Positions 18,527-27,557 of a stretch of 64,000 nucleotides of DNA are shown in pieces. A program made the translations under genes and the position numbers. The number at the start of each line of letters is the position of its first letter. Positions within the stretch are counted from its first letter, which is position 1. Source of the stretch: Streptococcus ovuberis. Lineage in GTDB: Bacteria; Bacillota; Bacilli; Lactobacillales; Streptococcaceae. The notes beneath the pieces were generated by a model. It searched no databases and was not told the origin of the DNA. It worked only from the letters and a program-made list of their open reading frames with translations. The DNA lies in NCBI RefSeq assembly GCF_012396585.1, contig NZ_JAAXPR010000004.1:124001-188000 (forward strand), given 5' to 3'.

Positions 18527-20692
18527 TCACTTTTCGGTTTGCCACCTCTTTACAAGTTCCATAGCCTCCTGCTCATTAGCATGTCCTATATCATCCTTAT
18601 GGTGATTCAAAACGAATGAAGCCAATTTTATCTGTTCAATTTCAGTAAACTCATCTAATTTGTTCTTATCAAAATCCTGAATTAAATTATAAATTTCATC
18701 TTGAGAAATATATTCCGAATAGTATTTCAAATCGAAACTCCATCCATTTCCATCAGTCCCGGTCCACCGTCCTGCTAGTCCACAAATAAATTTAAGCTTA
18801 TTCACTACATTTTTAAACAAACCGTCTAAATAAGACTTCGCTCCGTCTTGATCAAAACACTGCCACAAATAAAAAATAATATAAATGTTCGACATATTCA
18901 AAAGTGAGACAGAGTTTGCAATTTCACTGATTCTACTAACATACATTTTCTCGATTTCTTCAAGATGAGGTAGAGTAATAAGCTGGTTCTCTTGTTTTTC
19001 TGAATTTCCTGCTAATCTTCCATAGGCAAGCTCTATCCTATTAATGATTGTAGCCAAGAGGCCAGCACTAGACACATCCATATTTTTCACAGCAGAACAA
19101 ATAAAACTAAATCTTTCTTCCTCTGTTTCAAGCCTGTCTATTATATGGTATACAAGATACTCAGCCTTACTCTTTGTAGATATTCTGAAAAGGACTTTTT
19201 GCTCCTCACCTTTAAATTCACCCTGTAAATTAATGATGACTGAAGCTAGTATTGTTAAGCGATTATAAGGAATTTCATCAACCAACGATTTTAATTCTTC
19301 AATAAAATAAGCAATATTTCCCTCTTGATTGATTTTTAAAATAACTTCTTTTAATTCAGTAGAATCAAATTCATGTATGCATTGATTAACTGTATTTCTA
19401 GAAACTTTAATATCATCTAAATCAAACATAAAGTATAGTTCAAATCTTCCTTCTCCTCTAGCTCTCATCTTACCTCTTGCATCTGAATAGGAATGATAAC
19501 CATATTGATGCTCTTTGACAGCATTAGCAAAAACAGGAAACAGAGTTGAAACACAACTTATTGCTAAATCAGGATTTATACCTAATCTTTCAAACTCATC
19601 ATGATAAAATTTTCTATAATCTAATTTATTACTATATGAAAAACTATACGCAAAGCCTCCGCAAACAGCTTCTTTATTGCTAGCAATCCACTTATATAAC
19701 TCTGGTTCTAGTACCTCTAACGTTGTAATTGCTATCATATCTTCAAAGGAAGTTTCTTGATATACCAAACCATACCTAAACTGAAATGTATTTACTACTC
19801 GATTCACATCTCTTAAAGTGTAGATAAATGGTTCTATGCAATTTCTAAAAACATTATTCCAATAATTCTCGTCCCATTCTACTTTATCAGGAAGATTATT
19901 AATAACCCGATCAAGTTTAGAGAAAAATATATCATGTAATTTTGATTTTCTTAGTTCTGGTAATTCAAATGGTATTTGAATAATTTTCTCTAAATATTCA
20001 TTTCCATCTATATTATGAACTTCTGTTAAAGCACTACGGACAACATCTCTATCCATGGCTAATACATATATGACATTGGGAAAATCAGCAACTTGTTTAA
20101 CTAATTGAAAAATATCTCTAATCTGTGAGTTAGTCAGTCTATCTATATCATCAATTACAATAATGATTTTCTTGTTAGCATCGACCAAAGCCCGTTCTAG
20201 ATTCTCTCGAGCTTTATCTAAATCAATATTTTGCATCAGATTAGCACCTTTGGCCTGAGCTATAGTTTTTAATATTGCAGCTACGCCTGACCCTACTAAT
20301 GGAATCATAGATAATGCATCAAAAGCACCCGAATAATCACTTAATGCCTTACCAACTTTCTTCTTCAATTGTTCATTATCTTGAACATCTATTTTGTTTT
20401 TTAAACTTTGAAAAAATAAACTGATAAGATTATCTTTATCAGAGTAATTCCATGGGGCAAACCTCATAATTATCGGCTTATTTTCATCTTTCTCAGAAAG
20501 TTTAAGAATTTCATTTTCTGCAATATTAATAACGGAAGTCTTACCAGTTCCCCATTTACCAAACAAACCTATTACCAATCCGTCTTTTCCACTATACTCA
20601 TAGATTGCTTTTCCCAATTGTTTTGAAAATGAGGCTCTACCTAATAAATCATCTTTTGCTGTATGAATCGGTTTATCTGTATTATAATCCAT
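18527..20692 (-). CDS. KAP-family P-loop NTPase (candidate phage-defence protein)
   Basis: 721 residues with a KAP P-loop domain: Walker A at 45-52 (GKWGTGKT), Walker B at about 175-185 (KIIIVIDDIDR), and the family's hydrophobic insertion at about 123-145 (FDALSMIPLVGSGVAAIL). The C-terminal half (about 400-721) is helical and unassigned. AGGGG precedes the ATG by seven bases. The gene is markedly AT-rich compared with tmcAL and the methyltransferase on either side, consistent with transfer into an otherwise conserved operon. KAP NTPases include the phage T7 exclusion protein PifA and occur in several defence loci. No partner gene is visible here, so an antiviral role is inference. Confidence 0.85.
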   Translation of the reverse strand: MDYNTDKPIHTAKDDLLGRASFSKQLGKAIYEYSGKDGLVIGLFGKWGTGKTSVINIAENEILKLSEKDENKPIIMRFAPWNYSDKDNLISLFFQSLKNKIDVQDNEQLKKKVGKALSDYSGAFDALSMIPLVGSGVAAILKTIAQAKGANLMQNIDLDKARENLERALVDANKKIIIVIDDIDRLTNSQIRDIFQLVKQVADFPNVIYVLAMDRDVVRSALTEVHNIDGNEYLEKIIQIPFELPELRKSKLHDIFFSKLDRVINNLPDKVEWDENYWNNVFRNCIEPFIYTLRDVNRVVNTFQFRYGLVYQETSFEDMIAITTLEVLEPELYKWIASNKEAVCGGFAYSFSYSNKLDYRKFYHDEFERLGINPDLAISCVSTLFPVFANAVKEHQYGYHSYSDARGKMRARGEGRFELYFMFDLDDIKVSRNTVNQCIHEFDSTELKEVILKINQEGNIAYFIEELKSLVDEIPYNRLTILASVIINLQGEFKGEEQKVLFRISTKSKAEYLVYHIIDRLETEEERFSFICSAVKNMDVSSAGLLATIINRIELAYGRLAGNSEKQENQLITLPHLEEIEKMYVSRISEIANSVSLLNMSNIYIIFYLWQCFDQDGAKSYLDGLFKNVVNKLKFICGLAGRWTGTDGNGWSFDLKYYSEYISQDEIYNLIQDFDKNKLDEFTEIEQIKLASFVLNHHKDDIGHANEQEAMELVKRWQTEK

Positions 20693-20734
20693 ATTTATAC
20701 CCCTATTTTTATTCGTTATGGAATAATATTTCCC

Positions 20735-20753
20735 TTATCTAATAATTAGATAA
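20735..20753. promoter_or_regulatory. Perfect 19-base palindrome upstream of the KAP gene
   Basis: TTATCTAAT (20735-20743), one central A, then ATTAGATAA (20745-20753). It lies 43 bases before the KAP start in AT-rich DNA where the promoter must be, so an operator is plausible. Confidence 0.5.
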
Positions 20754-20853
20754 TTCATTAGAATTAATAACTTAATTAAGTTAAATTACTATAATCTCTC
20801 AATACACGATTAACTCTTACACCTTACACATTAATATAACTCCATTATACCAC

Positions 20854-20879
20854 AAAAAGCCCTTGGTTTAGGGCTTTTT
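20854..20879 (-). terminator. Terminator after the methyltransferase gene
   Basis: AAAAAGCCC (20854-20862) pairs with GGGCTTTTT (20871-20879). The hairpin works on both strands and would isolate the KAP gene from the upstream operon. Confidence 0.8.
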
Positions 20880-21011
20880 CACGATTTGTGAAGCAAACTT
20901 AGGAAGGATATAAGGCTCAGCGGAACAATAGGTTGCCATTAGCGGAAGGATAGAGAATAAATCAACACACTCAATGCTAAAAATACTGTGCTCTCTGTGG
21001 CTAGTTACGCC

Positions 21012-21755
21012 CTACTTCCTCCCCACAAAAAACCACCGCTTGCTGGTATCGGTCGGCTCCTTATCCTCAAAGTCTGCATAGACCTTGACATCAGTAAAGC
21101 CCGCTTGTTCCAGCAGAATATCGTAGGTCAGAAATTCGTAGGTGCGTTCTTCGTGAATCTCATCGTAGCGGGTAAAGCGTCCGTCCTCGTCCTTGATGAA
21201 AAAGGTCAGCTCATGGACAACGGAGTGCGGCGCCTCATCTTCATAGGTGTCCCAAACCATAGCGAAATCTTCTGCATTTTCATGATAGGAATAGCCCGGG
21301 AAAACCTCGTCCGTCTGGTAGGTCGAGTGAACATCAAAAATAAAGGTGCCTCCGTCATTGAGGTGCTCATAAACCTGAGCGAAGACATCCCCCATCTCCA
21401 CCTCGTCCGCCAGATAGCAGAGGCTGTCCGAGTAGCAGGTCACCAAGTCAAAAGTGCCCACACCGCTCAAGTCCAACATATTGCCTGCCACAAAGTCAAC
21501 GGCAACCTTGGCAGAGGAAGCCCGTCGTTTTGCGACCGCAAGCATCTCCTCACTCAAGTCCAAGCCCGTCACCTCAAAGCCCGCTTGTGCGAACCGCACC
21601 GACTGCATGCCCGTCCCACAGGCCAGCTCCAGCAGTTTGGCTTCCTTTGGTTTTTTAGGAAAATGGCGGAGCGAAAAGTCCGTCCAAAAATCATAGAGCG
21701 AATCGTCCATGATAGCATCATAGACCGATGCAAAAGTGTCGTAGTTTTTAGTCAT
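21012..21755 (-). CDS. Class I SAM-dependent methyltransferase
   Basis: 247 residues. SAM-binding motif I is LLELACGTGMQSVRFA, followed by VTGLDLSEEML (motif II) and FDLVTCYSDSLCYL. Substrate is unknown. The gene is conserved next to rsfS and tmcAL in streptococcal genomes, suggesting a link with ribosome or tRNA maturation. An N-terminal helical segment (YDTFASVYDAIMDD) is typical of this subgroup. Separated from rsfS by a 368-base gap and from tmcAL by the KAP insertion. Confidence 0.88.
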   Translation of the reverse strand: MTKNYDTFASVYDAIMDDSLYDFWTDFSLRHFPKKPKEAKLLELACGTGMQSVRFAQAGFEVTGLDLSEEMLAVAKRRASSAKVAVDFVAGNMLDLSGVGTFDLVTCYSDSLCYLADEVEMGDVFAQVYEHLNDGGTFIFDVHSTYQTDEVFPGYSYHENAEDFAMVWDTYEDEAPHSVVHELTFFIKDEDGRFTRYDEIHEERTYEFLTYDILLEQAGFTDVKVYADFEDKEPTDTSKRWFFVGRK

Positions 21756-22123
21756 ATCTTTTTTCCTTCCCCATTCCTTTAGGTGATAGGGTCACAAGGC
21801 AGACCATAACGCCAAACCTCTTAGGGCTTTGGCTACGGTCTACACTGGACTTGACAAAGAAAAAATAAAATCTCTTTGTCGAATCGTGTCCCCAACCCTC
21901 TAAAAATCGGCTTTCTCAGGCTCGCTTGATAAAATTCCACCAAAAGACTGGAAGTAAGCCCTTGCCTCTTACCATTTTCATACCTAATAATCGCAGTAGT
22001 TGAATTGCTCGTCTTCGTCCAACGAGCTGTGACAAACCTACTCAACTGTGCCAATCAAACTCTAACGAGTGACGAATTGCTGTACTACTCCACAAAAACC
22101 TTGCCATTGGCAAGGTTTGTCTC
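21756..22123. other. Gene-less gap, possibly an interspersed repeat
   Basis: No credible CDS. The minus frame at 21833-22054 has no ribosome site and unusual composition. Hairpin-forming words lie at its right end. The otherwise tight operon makes a 368-base gap notable, and a mobile repeat is one explanation. Confidence 0.4.
22096..22118 (-). terminator. Hairpin just after rsfS
   Basis: AAACCTTGCC (22096-22105) pairs perfectly with GGCAAGGTTT (22109-22118) around a three-base loop. On the minus strand it is followed by TTTG. It may end part of the rsfS transcript. Confidence 0.6.
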
Positions 22124-22477
22124 TCACGCCAAATATTCTGTCACATCCACCATTGGGGCTTCATGCCAGAGTTTTTCGAGGTTGTAGTGGGCACGGTCAT
22201 CGTCGCTAAAGATGTGGACGATGACGTCATTGAGGTCTAGGAGCACCCAGCCACCCTTGCTGTCGCCTTCGATATGGCTGGCATCGTGTCCAGCTTCCTT
22301 GACTTTTTCACGGATATTATCCGCTAGAGCTTCCAACTGGCGCGAGTTGGTCGCTGTCATGATGACAAAATAGTCCGTCATGCTGGTCAAGCCTGCCAAG
22401 TCCAACACCACAATATCCTCTGCCCGCTTTTCATCAGCGGCTTTCACAATCACTTCTACTAATCTTTCTTTCGTCAT
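22124..22477 (-). CDS. rsfS: Ribosomal silencing factor RsfS
   Basis: 117 residues, the normal length. It binds ribosomal protein L14 and blocks subunit joining in starvation. Family segments [19 protein letters not shown] and [15 protein letters not shown] are present. Part of the nadD-yqeK-rsfS module conserved in Firmicutes. Confidence 0.94.
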   Translation of the reverse strand: MTKERLVEVIVKAADEKRAEDIVVLDLAGLTSMTDYFVIMTATNSRQLEALADNIREKVKEAGHDASHIEGDSKGGWVLLDLNDVIVHIFSDDDRAHYNLEKLWHEAPMVDVTEYLA

Positions 22478-22503
22478 TGGTTTTCCTTAATTTTATTTTT
22501 TTT

Positions 22504-22637
22504 GATACTGACTGAGGTGGTCGGGTCGCCAGCAACCGCCAATGGCGTTTCATGGCTAATCTTAAAGCCTAAGGTCTTCAAGATTCCCTCGTTGCAGACG
22601 TTGCTACTTCTGCAACTTTGACCACGGCGTCAGTATC
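22504..22637. repeat. 134-base structured element with nested inverted repeats between rsfS and the GNAT gene
   Basis: The outer arms GATACTGAC..GAGGTGGTC (22504-22522) and GACCAC..GTCAGTATC (22620-22637) pair over about 17 bases. Inside, GTTGCAGA (22591-22598) pairs with TCTGCAAC (22609-22616), and CGCC/GGCG (22537-22547) form a smaller hairpin. The fold is strand-symmetric, so either a small repeat (MITE-like) or a transcribed structured RNA is possible. No coding frame. Confidence 0.55.
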
Positions 22638-22659
22638 TCTTATCAGTTCGCTTCGCTCA

Positions 22660-23112
22660 CTATTCTCTATTTAATAAATCTAGTTTAGTAAAAATCTCAC
22701 GCTCATCCTGATTAAAGACTTCAAAGCCTAAGTCAGTCAAGAGATGAGCCATTTTGTCATTGTCCTTGACATAATCTGCCCGCACATGGTCACAGACGGG
22801 GTCAGCGGTTGCGAGCGCAATGACCGCTTCCACTGCCGCACGACCGTAACCCTTTCCCTGATGCGCTTGGTCAATCATCAGCCGCCAGATCATGTACTGA
22901 TTCTCTTCCTCATCAATATCCAGTAGGACAAATCCGACCACCTCATCTCCTACCCAGACAGCATAAGGAAAGACATCGCCATTGTCACGATAGAGCCAGC
23001 ACTCAGCAAGAGATGTCGCATTATCTGCGACCCAGTGTCTTTGCTCCTCATGCACCTTTAGCTGTAAGACCTGATAAAAGCTGGTCTCATCGACAGGTTT
23101 CAAGTCAATCAT
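22660..23112 (-). CDS. GNAT family N-acetyltransferase
   Basis: 150 residues. The acetyl-CoA pyrophosphate-binding motif QGKGYGRAA is preceded by a beta-bulge segment (YMIWRLMID), as expected. The N-terminus [21 protein letters not shown] resembles spermidine/ribosomal-protein acetyltransferase relatives. The substrate is unknown. It overlaps the yqeK stop by four bases, so it is translated with the nadD-yqeK operon. It is probably an accessory insertion in this operon. Confidence 0.85.
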   Translation of the reverse strand: MIDLKPVDETSFYQVLQLKVHEEQRHWVADNATSLAECWLYRDNGDVFPYAVWVGDEVVGFVLLDIDEEENQYMIWRLMIDQAHQGKGYGRAAVEAVIALATADPVCDHVRADYVKDNDKMAHLLTDLGFEVFNQDEREIFTKLDLLNRE

Positions 23113-23693
23113 AGATACCTCACATAAGCATTATAGGTCTCTAAAGTCTGGGGATAGATGGGAATGCCCTTGTGAGCCAAGTGTTCGATCGTTCTCGCTG
23201 TTTCGTAGGCAACAGCCTTATCAAGGTCTTCTGCTGCCAGCTGGCGAGCAGTCTCCACCCCTGGGAAGTCTCTGCCTGGTTCGATATAGTCGGCAACGTA
23301 GAGGACCTTATCAAGGCGTGTCATCTCACTTGCCCCGACGGTGTGACGGGCGATGGCGGTCAAAATCTCCTCATCTGTCAGTCCAAACTGCTCTGTGATC
23401 AGATAGCGTCCAACCAGACCGTGCCAGACGTTATTGCCCCAAGTTTTGAGGGCTGGGTCCAGCTGGTAACGGTCAATGAGGTCAAGAAAAACGCTATCTG
23501 GTTGCTCCTTGGCATAATCGTGCAGGAGAGCCGCAAGGCTAGCCTTAACAGGGTCGCAAGCGTAGCGGTCGGCGAGCTCCAAGGCAGCTTTCTCCACGCC
23601 TAAGACATGGCGGAAACGCTGCTCGCTCATCTGCTCTGCTATTTCCCCCAGTAATTCCTCACGTGATAAGGTGAGATAGGCGTCGTATCTCAT
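23109..23693 (-). CDS. yqeK: YqeK, HD-domain Ap4A hydrolase
   Basis: 194 residues. The HD signature is LLHDYAKE (His58-Asp59), with upstream metal-ligand His29 ([11 protein letters not shown]) and downstream HGLVGRYL and ARHTVG. YqeK proteins cleave diadenosine tetraphosphate symmetrically to ADP. The start overlaps the nadD stop by four bases. Adjacent to nadD, as in most Firmicutes. Confidence 0.93.
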   Translation of the reverse strand: MRYDAYLTLSREELLGEIAEQMSEQRFRHVLGVEKAALELADRYACDPVKASLAALLHDYAKEQPDSVFLDLIDRYQLDPALKTWGNNVWHGLVGRYLITEQFGLTDEEILTAIARHTVGASEMTRLDKVLYVADYIEPGRDFPGVETARQLAAEDLDKAVAYETARTIEHLAHKGIPIYPQTLETYNAYVRYL

Positions 23694-24322
23694 AGGTAGA
23701 GCCCCTTTTCTTCGATATAATCTAGTACCTCATGTGGCAACATAAAGTTAGGTGTTCTGCCTTGTTTGATAAAGTCGCGCACCATACTAGAAGAAATGTC
23801 CATAAGCGGTACATCGACCCAGATGATAGGGTATGATGTTCCTGCCTTATAGCGTGGACGCTGTACGCCGACAAACTGTACCAACTGCATCAACTCATCA
23901 ATCCGATGCCATTTTGGCAGATACTCAACCATATCCCCACCTATGATAAAGTAATAATCCGCTTCCGGATGCTGCTCCTTGAGCAACTTCATGGTGTCAT
24001 AGGTATAAGAAATGCCCTTGCGCTCTAGCTCAATCGTCTCGATACCCAGTCCTTCAATGCCAGCAATGGCACGCTTGAGCATCTCTAGGCGATGCGCCTC
24101 ATCGATCGTCTCCTTCTTATCCACATGGGGCGGTGTGAATTCCGGCATCAGATAGACCTTGTCCAAATTCAGTTGTTGGCGTACCTGATCTGCCACCAAC
24201 AAATGCGCATTGTGGACAGGGTTAAAATTCCCCCCCAGGATACCGATCTGCTGGCGATCTGTTGGTTTTTCTTCTATTTGCAATTCGACCTTAGTAAAAG
24301 GGGTCAACAGTTCAATGGCCAT
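23690..24322 (-). CDS. nadD: Nicotinate-nucleotide adenylyltransferase
   Basis: 210 residues. It makes nicotinate adenine dinucleotide from NaMN and ATP. The nucleotidyltransferase signature is [15 protein letters not shown] (HNAH), and the late ISSSMVR motif matches the family's ISSTxxR. It works with pncB (upstream step) and nadE (final step) encoded at 28286-30573, so the complete NAD salvage branch from nicotinate is in this window. Confidence 0.95.
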   Translation of the reverse strand: MAIELLTPFTKVELQIEEKPTDRQQIGILGGNFNPVHNAHLLVADQVRQQLNLDKVYLMPEFTPPHVDKKETIDEAHRLEMLKRAIAGIEGLGIETIELERKGISYTYDTMKLLKEQHPEADYYFIIGGDMVEYLPKWHRIDELMQLVQFVGVQRPRYKAGTSYPIIWVDVPLMDISSSMVRDFIKQGRTPNFMLPHEVLDYIEEKGLYL

Positions 24323-24334
24323 GTTTGTCCTCTC

Positions 24335-24646
24335 TTAGATGTCCCTAACTTTGACAGACAGTTTACGGTTTTCCTTCTTAGCAGATTTCTTGAAAAGAAT
24401 CAGGACACGTCCGATTTTTTGAACCGTATCTACGCCGATTTCCTCTTCCAAGATTTCAGCAACCTCATGGATGTCCTCGTCCGTGTTCTGGAGGAGGGTC
24501 ACCTTGATGAGCTCACGCGCATCTAGCGCCTGACGAATGCTGGTCTTAATCTGATCGTTAAGGCCATTTTTTCCAATTTGCACGATAGGTTTCAGACTAT
24601 GCGCCTGACTGGTTAAAAAAGCACGTTGTTTGGATGTTAATGTCAT
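24335..24646 (-). CDS. yhbY: YhbY family CRM-domain RNA-binding protein
   Basis: 103 residues from the ATG at 24646 (MTLTSKQRAFL), preceded by GAAGAAA. The longer in-frame start would overlap the upstream gene without a ribosome site. The CRM fold contains the GxxG loop in QIGKNGLND. It associates with pre-50S ribosomal particles, in keeping with neighbours yqeH and rsfS. Confidence 0.93.
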   Translation of the reverse strand: MTLTSKQRAFLTSQAHSLKPIVQIGKNGLNDQIKTSIRQALDARELIKVTLLQNTDEDIHEVAEILEEEIGVDTVQKIGRVLILFKKSAKKENRKLSVKVRDI

Positions 24647-24684
24647 GGTTTCTTCTTTCTTTTTTAGGGAAATGGCAGAGCAGT

Positions 24685-25119
24685 CTAGTTGACCGTCTCG
24701 AGCCACTTGTCGATAGGTATGTTGAGTTTGTAGATGCCGGTATAAGGTCGTTCTAAATAGGTCGTCCTTCCCTCTGGATAGAGATATGCGATGGCAGAAT
24801 TCTGCCCGGGCTTGAATATCATTTCAACTCTGGCATAACGCTCAGCATAAGGGACATCATTGACCGATTTTTGACGGGTCTTGTGAGACTGAGAAAGGGT
24901 CTCAAGAAAAGACGCGATTGTCTCCTCGTCTTCTATCCGAAGAGGCGTATCTGGTGAGACCAAAAACGCTGTGTCTTTTTCTGTCGAAAGTGTGATGGCG
25001 CTGATTTCTCCTGCTTCTGGCAAGCTAGGCGCAGGTCCCACAGCGACGCCACTCCGATACCAGAAGACGAGTCCCAGTAAACCTAGGCTTAAACAGAAGA
25101 GGACTATCCTTTTTTTCAT
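24685..25119 (-). CDS. Exported or membrane-anchored small protein, unassigned
   Basis: 144 residues from MKKRIVLFC (25119), preceded by GGAAAGGA. An in-frame ATG eight codons earlier is part of that ribosome-site region. There is one N-terminal hydrophobic segment (5-25, IVLFCLSLGLLGLVFWY) without a lipobox or A-x-A site, so it is probably membrane-anchored with the body outside. The soluble part (30-144) is mixed alpha/beta with TLSTEKDTAFLV and YTGIYKLNIPIDKWLE. It may resemble DUF5301-type proteins. Its position in a ribosome-assembly operon, between yqeH and yhbY, does not match an extracytoplasmic product. Confidence 0.7.
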   Translation of the reverse strand: MKKRIVLFCLSLGLLGLVFWYRSGVAVGPAPSLPEAGEISAITLSTEKDTAFLVSPDTPLRIEDEETIASFLETLSQSHKTRQKSVNDVPYAERYARVEMIFKPGQNSAIAYLYPEGRTTYLERPYTGIYKLNIPIDKWLETVN

Positions 25120-25163
25120 TCCTTTCCTTCCCTTCTCTTCCACAACGTTTTACTTCACAAGAC

Positions 25164-26273
25164 TTAAATAATGGCTTTTCGAATCACCACATCCACCCCT
25201 TTTGGTGCCCAACCAGCAACGCGAGCCGGCCCTTGGACCCTGATCCAACCAAGACCAGAAAAAACCACATCTGTTTTTTCCTTGATGGTAAATTCATGGC
25301 GGACCAATGGTGGCAAAGCAACCGCTTCTTGCTGATTAGGGGGTTGCAGGAGATCTCCGACATGCTTGGCATAAAAATCTGTCGCCCCATCCAATTTAGT
25401 ACGATGCAACGCCAGTTCATTGTCAAAATAAGCCGTAAACCCTTGCTTTTCCCCTGAAATGAAATCAAAACGTCCCAAACCACCTAAAAAAAGCGTCTGC
25501 TCAGGATTGAGCTGGTAGGTTTTTGGCTTGATTTCCTTACGAGGCGACACGTATTTGAGGTTTTTAGCGCTCAGGTAATGCGCCATTTGATGGCGGTGGA
25601 TAATCCCTGGTGTGTCATAGATAAAGCTACCATCATCCAAAGGAATCTCAATCTTGTCCAGAGTCGTCCCTGGAAAACGGGAAGTGGTGATGACCTCCTT
25701 ATCACCGGTCACCTCTTGGATAATCGCATTGATTAGCGTGGATTTACCAACATTGGTCACTCCTACAACATAGACGTCACGGCCTTTGCGATAGGTTTCA
25801 ATCTTAGCCATCAATTCCTTCAAGCTAGTCTTTTTATGGGCACTGGTCAAAATCACATCAACTGGTCGCAAACCCACTTCATGCGCCCGCTCCGTCAACC
25901 ACTGGGTAACCTTACTGGCCTTAACAGACTTGGGAAGGATATCCTGTTTGTTCCCAACCAAAAGCACATCATTGCCCGACACAAAGCGTGACAGTCCTGG
26001 AATCACCGATCCGTTGAAATCAAAAATATCCACCACATTAACCACTAAGGCATCGCTATCGCCCACTTCATGGAGCAGTCGGGCAAATTCATCATCTGTG
26101 ATGCTGACATCGGTAATGTCGTTGTAGTGACGCAAGCGAAAACAACGCTGACAATAAACCTGCCCTGTCTCTAAGCCCTTGTCCAAAGCAGATTGGGGGG
26201 TAAATCCAACCGCCTCTTTATCCCTTGTCTGAATGACTGCACCACAACCAATACATTGTAATTTTTCGTCCAT
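25164..26273 (-). CDS. yqeH: Ribosome biogenesis GTPase YqeH
   Basis: 369 residues from the ATG at 26273 (MDEKLQCIGCG), which follows AGGATAAAA. The N-terminal zinc ribbon has CIGC and YCQRC. The GTPase is circularly permuted: G4 (NKQD) comes before G1 (VGVTNVGKST) and G3 (DTPGI). The C-terminal RNA-binding domain ends APKGVDVVIRKAI. It acts in 30S subunit assembly. Eight bases separate it from yqeG. Confidence 0.95.
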   Translation of the reverse strand: MDEKLQCIGCGAVIQTRDKEAVGFTPQSALDKGLETGQVYCQRCFRLRHYNDITDVSITDDEFARLLHEVGDSDALVVNVVDIFDFNGSVIPGLSRFVSGNDVLLVGNKQDILPKSVKASKVTQWLTERAHEVGLRPVDVILTSAHKKTSLKELMAKIETYRKGRDVYVVGVTNVGKSTLINAIIQEVTGDKEVITTSRFPGTTLDKIEIPLDDGSFIYDTPGIIHRHQMAHYLSAKNLKYVSPRKEIKPKTYQLNPEQTLFLGGLGRFDFISGEKQGFTAYFDNELALHRTKLDGATDFYAKHVGDLLQPPNQQEAVALPPLVRHEFTIKEKTDVVFSGLGWIRVQGPARVAGWAPKGVDVVIRKAII

Positions 26274-26280
26274 TTTTATC

Positions 26281-26802
26281 CTAGAGTCTCCTTTGGTAGG
26301 CAATCGGTCCGTACTTCGCCACAATTTTCTTGAGCATAGCCCTCTCCCGCATGCGATTAATCTTGGTCTTTTTAGAATCGGTCTGAACCAATGGTCTAAC
26401 CAGAATAGAACGAATGCCTGCTCGGTGCGCCGCCCGAATATCCGTCATTAACTGATCACCGACCATCACAACTTCTTCTGGTTTGATATCAAAACGTCGC
26501 ATAGCCTTTTTGATACCGATATTAAAAGGCTTCATAGACCAGGATACAAAAGGAATCTCCAGTTGCTGAACAGCGCGACGCACCCGTTCCGTTGTATTAT
26601 TAGAAACAACGACAACCTTGATCCCTGCATCTCGCATGTCATGGAGCCATTCCTTCATCTCCAGAGTGCCATCAGGATTGTCCCAAGCAATTAACGTATT
26701 ATCCAAGTCGACCAGAACCGCACGGATACCATGTTTTTCTAAATCTTCCACCTTTAGGTCATAAACCGCTTCAAGCGCAAACGTTGGTCTATATTTTTCC
26801 AC
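26281..26802 (-). CDS. yqeG: YqeG family HAD phosphatase
   Basis: 173 residues. HAD motif I is VLVDLDNTLIAW, motif II VVVVSNN, and motif IV GDQLMTDIRAA. Its physiological substrate is not settled. First gene of the long leftward operon that runs to tmcAL. An extended -10 (TGGTAAAAT, minus) lies in the 30-50 bases upstream. Confidence 0.92.
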   Translation of the reverse strand: MEKYRPTFALEAVYDLKVEDLEKHGIRAVLVDLDNTLIAWDNPDGTLEMKEWLHDMRDAGIKVVVVSNNTTERVRRAVQQLEIPFVSWSMKPFNIGIKKAMRRFDIKPEEVVMVGDQLMTDIRAAHRAGIRSILVRPLVQTDSKKTKINRMRERAMLKKIVAKYGPIAYQRRL

Positions 26803-27281
26803 TACTCAACTATTCTCCCAATTATTCATTACCCTTTATTTTACCACAAAACGTGATGAAAAGACAGCAAAGCTGTACTATTCCAAGATGTACGCCTGAA
26901 GAAACGAGAGGTCGGTTTTTAGTGATCATCACTTTTTCAAACTATTTTGTTCTATTTTTTACAAGGAGACTCTCAGTTCATTTATCCGTTAAAAGAAAAT
27001 GTCCTCATAAAAATATTCTTTTCTAAGAAAACACGCTCTCGGAAAATATTCTTTTTTCATGGTTCTATCGCCTACTATTGGGGGATTTTCAAAGAGCCAG
27101 CTCTCAGTTTGACCACACGGATTAAACCTCCGCGTCCAAGCTTGTCAAGAAGCCGGCTAGAAGAAACTACGGTTAGTGTCAAATCATTCTCGGAAGTCCC
27201 TGTTCATTGCCTTTGTTGGCATATTTTTTGCTATAATACCAGTAGGAATATTCTTCCAAAACTTGCTCAGATGAGGTTTTT
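26803..27281. other. 480-base intergenic region between yqeG and a small membrane gene
   Basis: No credible CDS. It contains the yqeG promoter at the left and the rightward promoter at 27207-27237. A near-identical word AAAATATTCTTTT occurs twice (about 27020 and 27042), nineteen or so bases apart, and CGAGAG/CTCTCG-type words occur between. No known riboswitch recognised. Confidence 0.5.
27207..27237 (+). promoter_or_regulatory. Promoter of the small membrane protein genes
   Basis: TATAAT (27232-27237) with an upstream TG (extended -10). A poor -35 TTGCCT (27207-27212) has a 19-base spacer. The start codon is 45 bases downstream. Confidence 0.65.
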
Positions 27282-27509
27282 ATGAAAAAATTTAGAATCA
27301 TGCTGCATGTCTTGCTTTTCTTGGTTCAGAGTGTCATCCTTTATCTTGCCTATCAACAGGACAATAAGCTCTTGATACTGGCCTGCCTGATCGGGATGCT
27401 TAGTACAACCCTCTCTTCTCAGGGGATTGAAGTCTTCCGAGTAGCTTTGATCTCAGGATTTTTAATATTTTTTAGTTATATACTTTACCAGTTAATTATT
27501 TTGTGGTAA
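27282..27509 (+). CDS. Small two-span membrane protein (DUF3165-like)
   Basis: 75 residues with hydrophobic segments at about 7-24, 30-45 and 52-73. It follows a clear promoter, with GAGGT before the ATG. Size and layout resemble the DUF3165 family of streptococcal membrane proteins, whose function is unknown. It is followed at 48 bases by the 38-residue basic protein, so the two are probably co-transcribed. Confidence 0.7.
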   Translation: MKKFRIMLHVLLFLVQSVILYLAYQQDNKLLILACLIGMLSTTLSSQGIEVFRVALISGFLIFFSYILYQLIILW

Positions 27510-27557
27510 ACTAGCCTCATCAGCCATGTCTGATAAGTTTTAAAAAAGGAGGACCTG

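Noticed and set aside
21833..22054. 73-codon minus-strand frame between rsfS and the methyltransferase
   Set aside because: No ribosome site. More likely a repeat or spacer.
27010..27060. Two copies of AAAATATTCTTTT as a possible CRISPR or iteron start
   Set aside because: Only two copies with no regular spacing and no cas genes or replication protein nearby.
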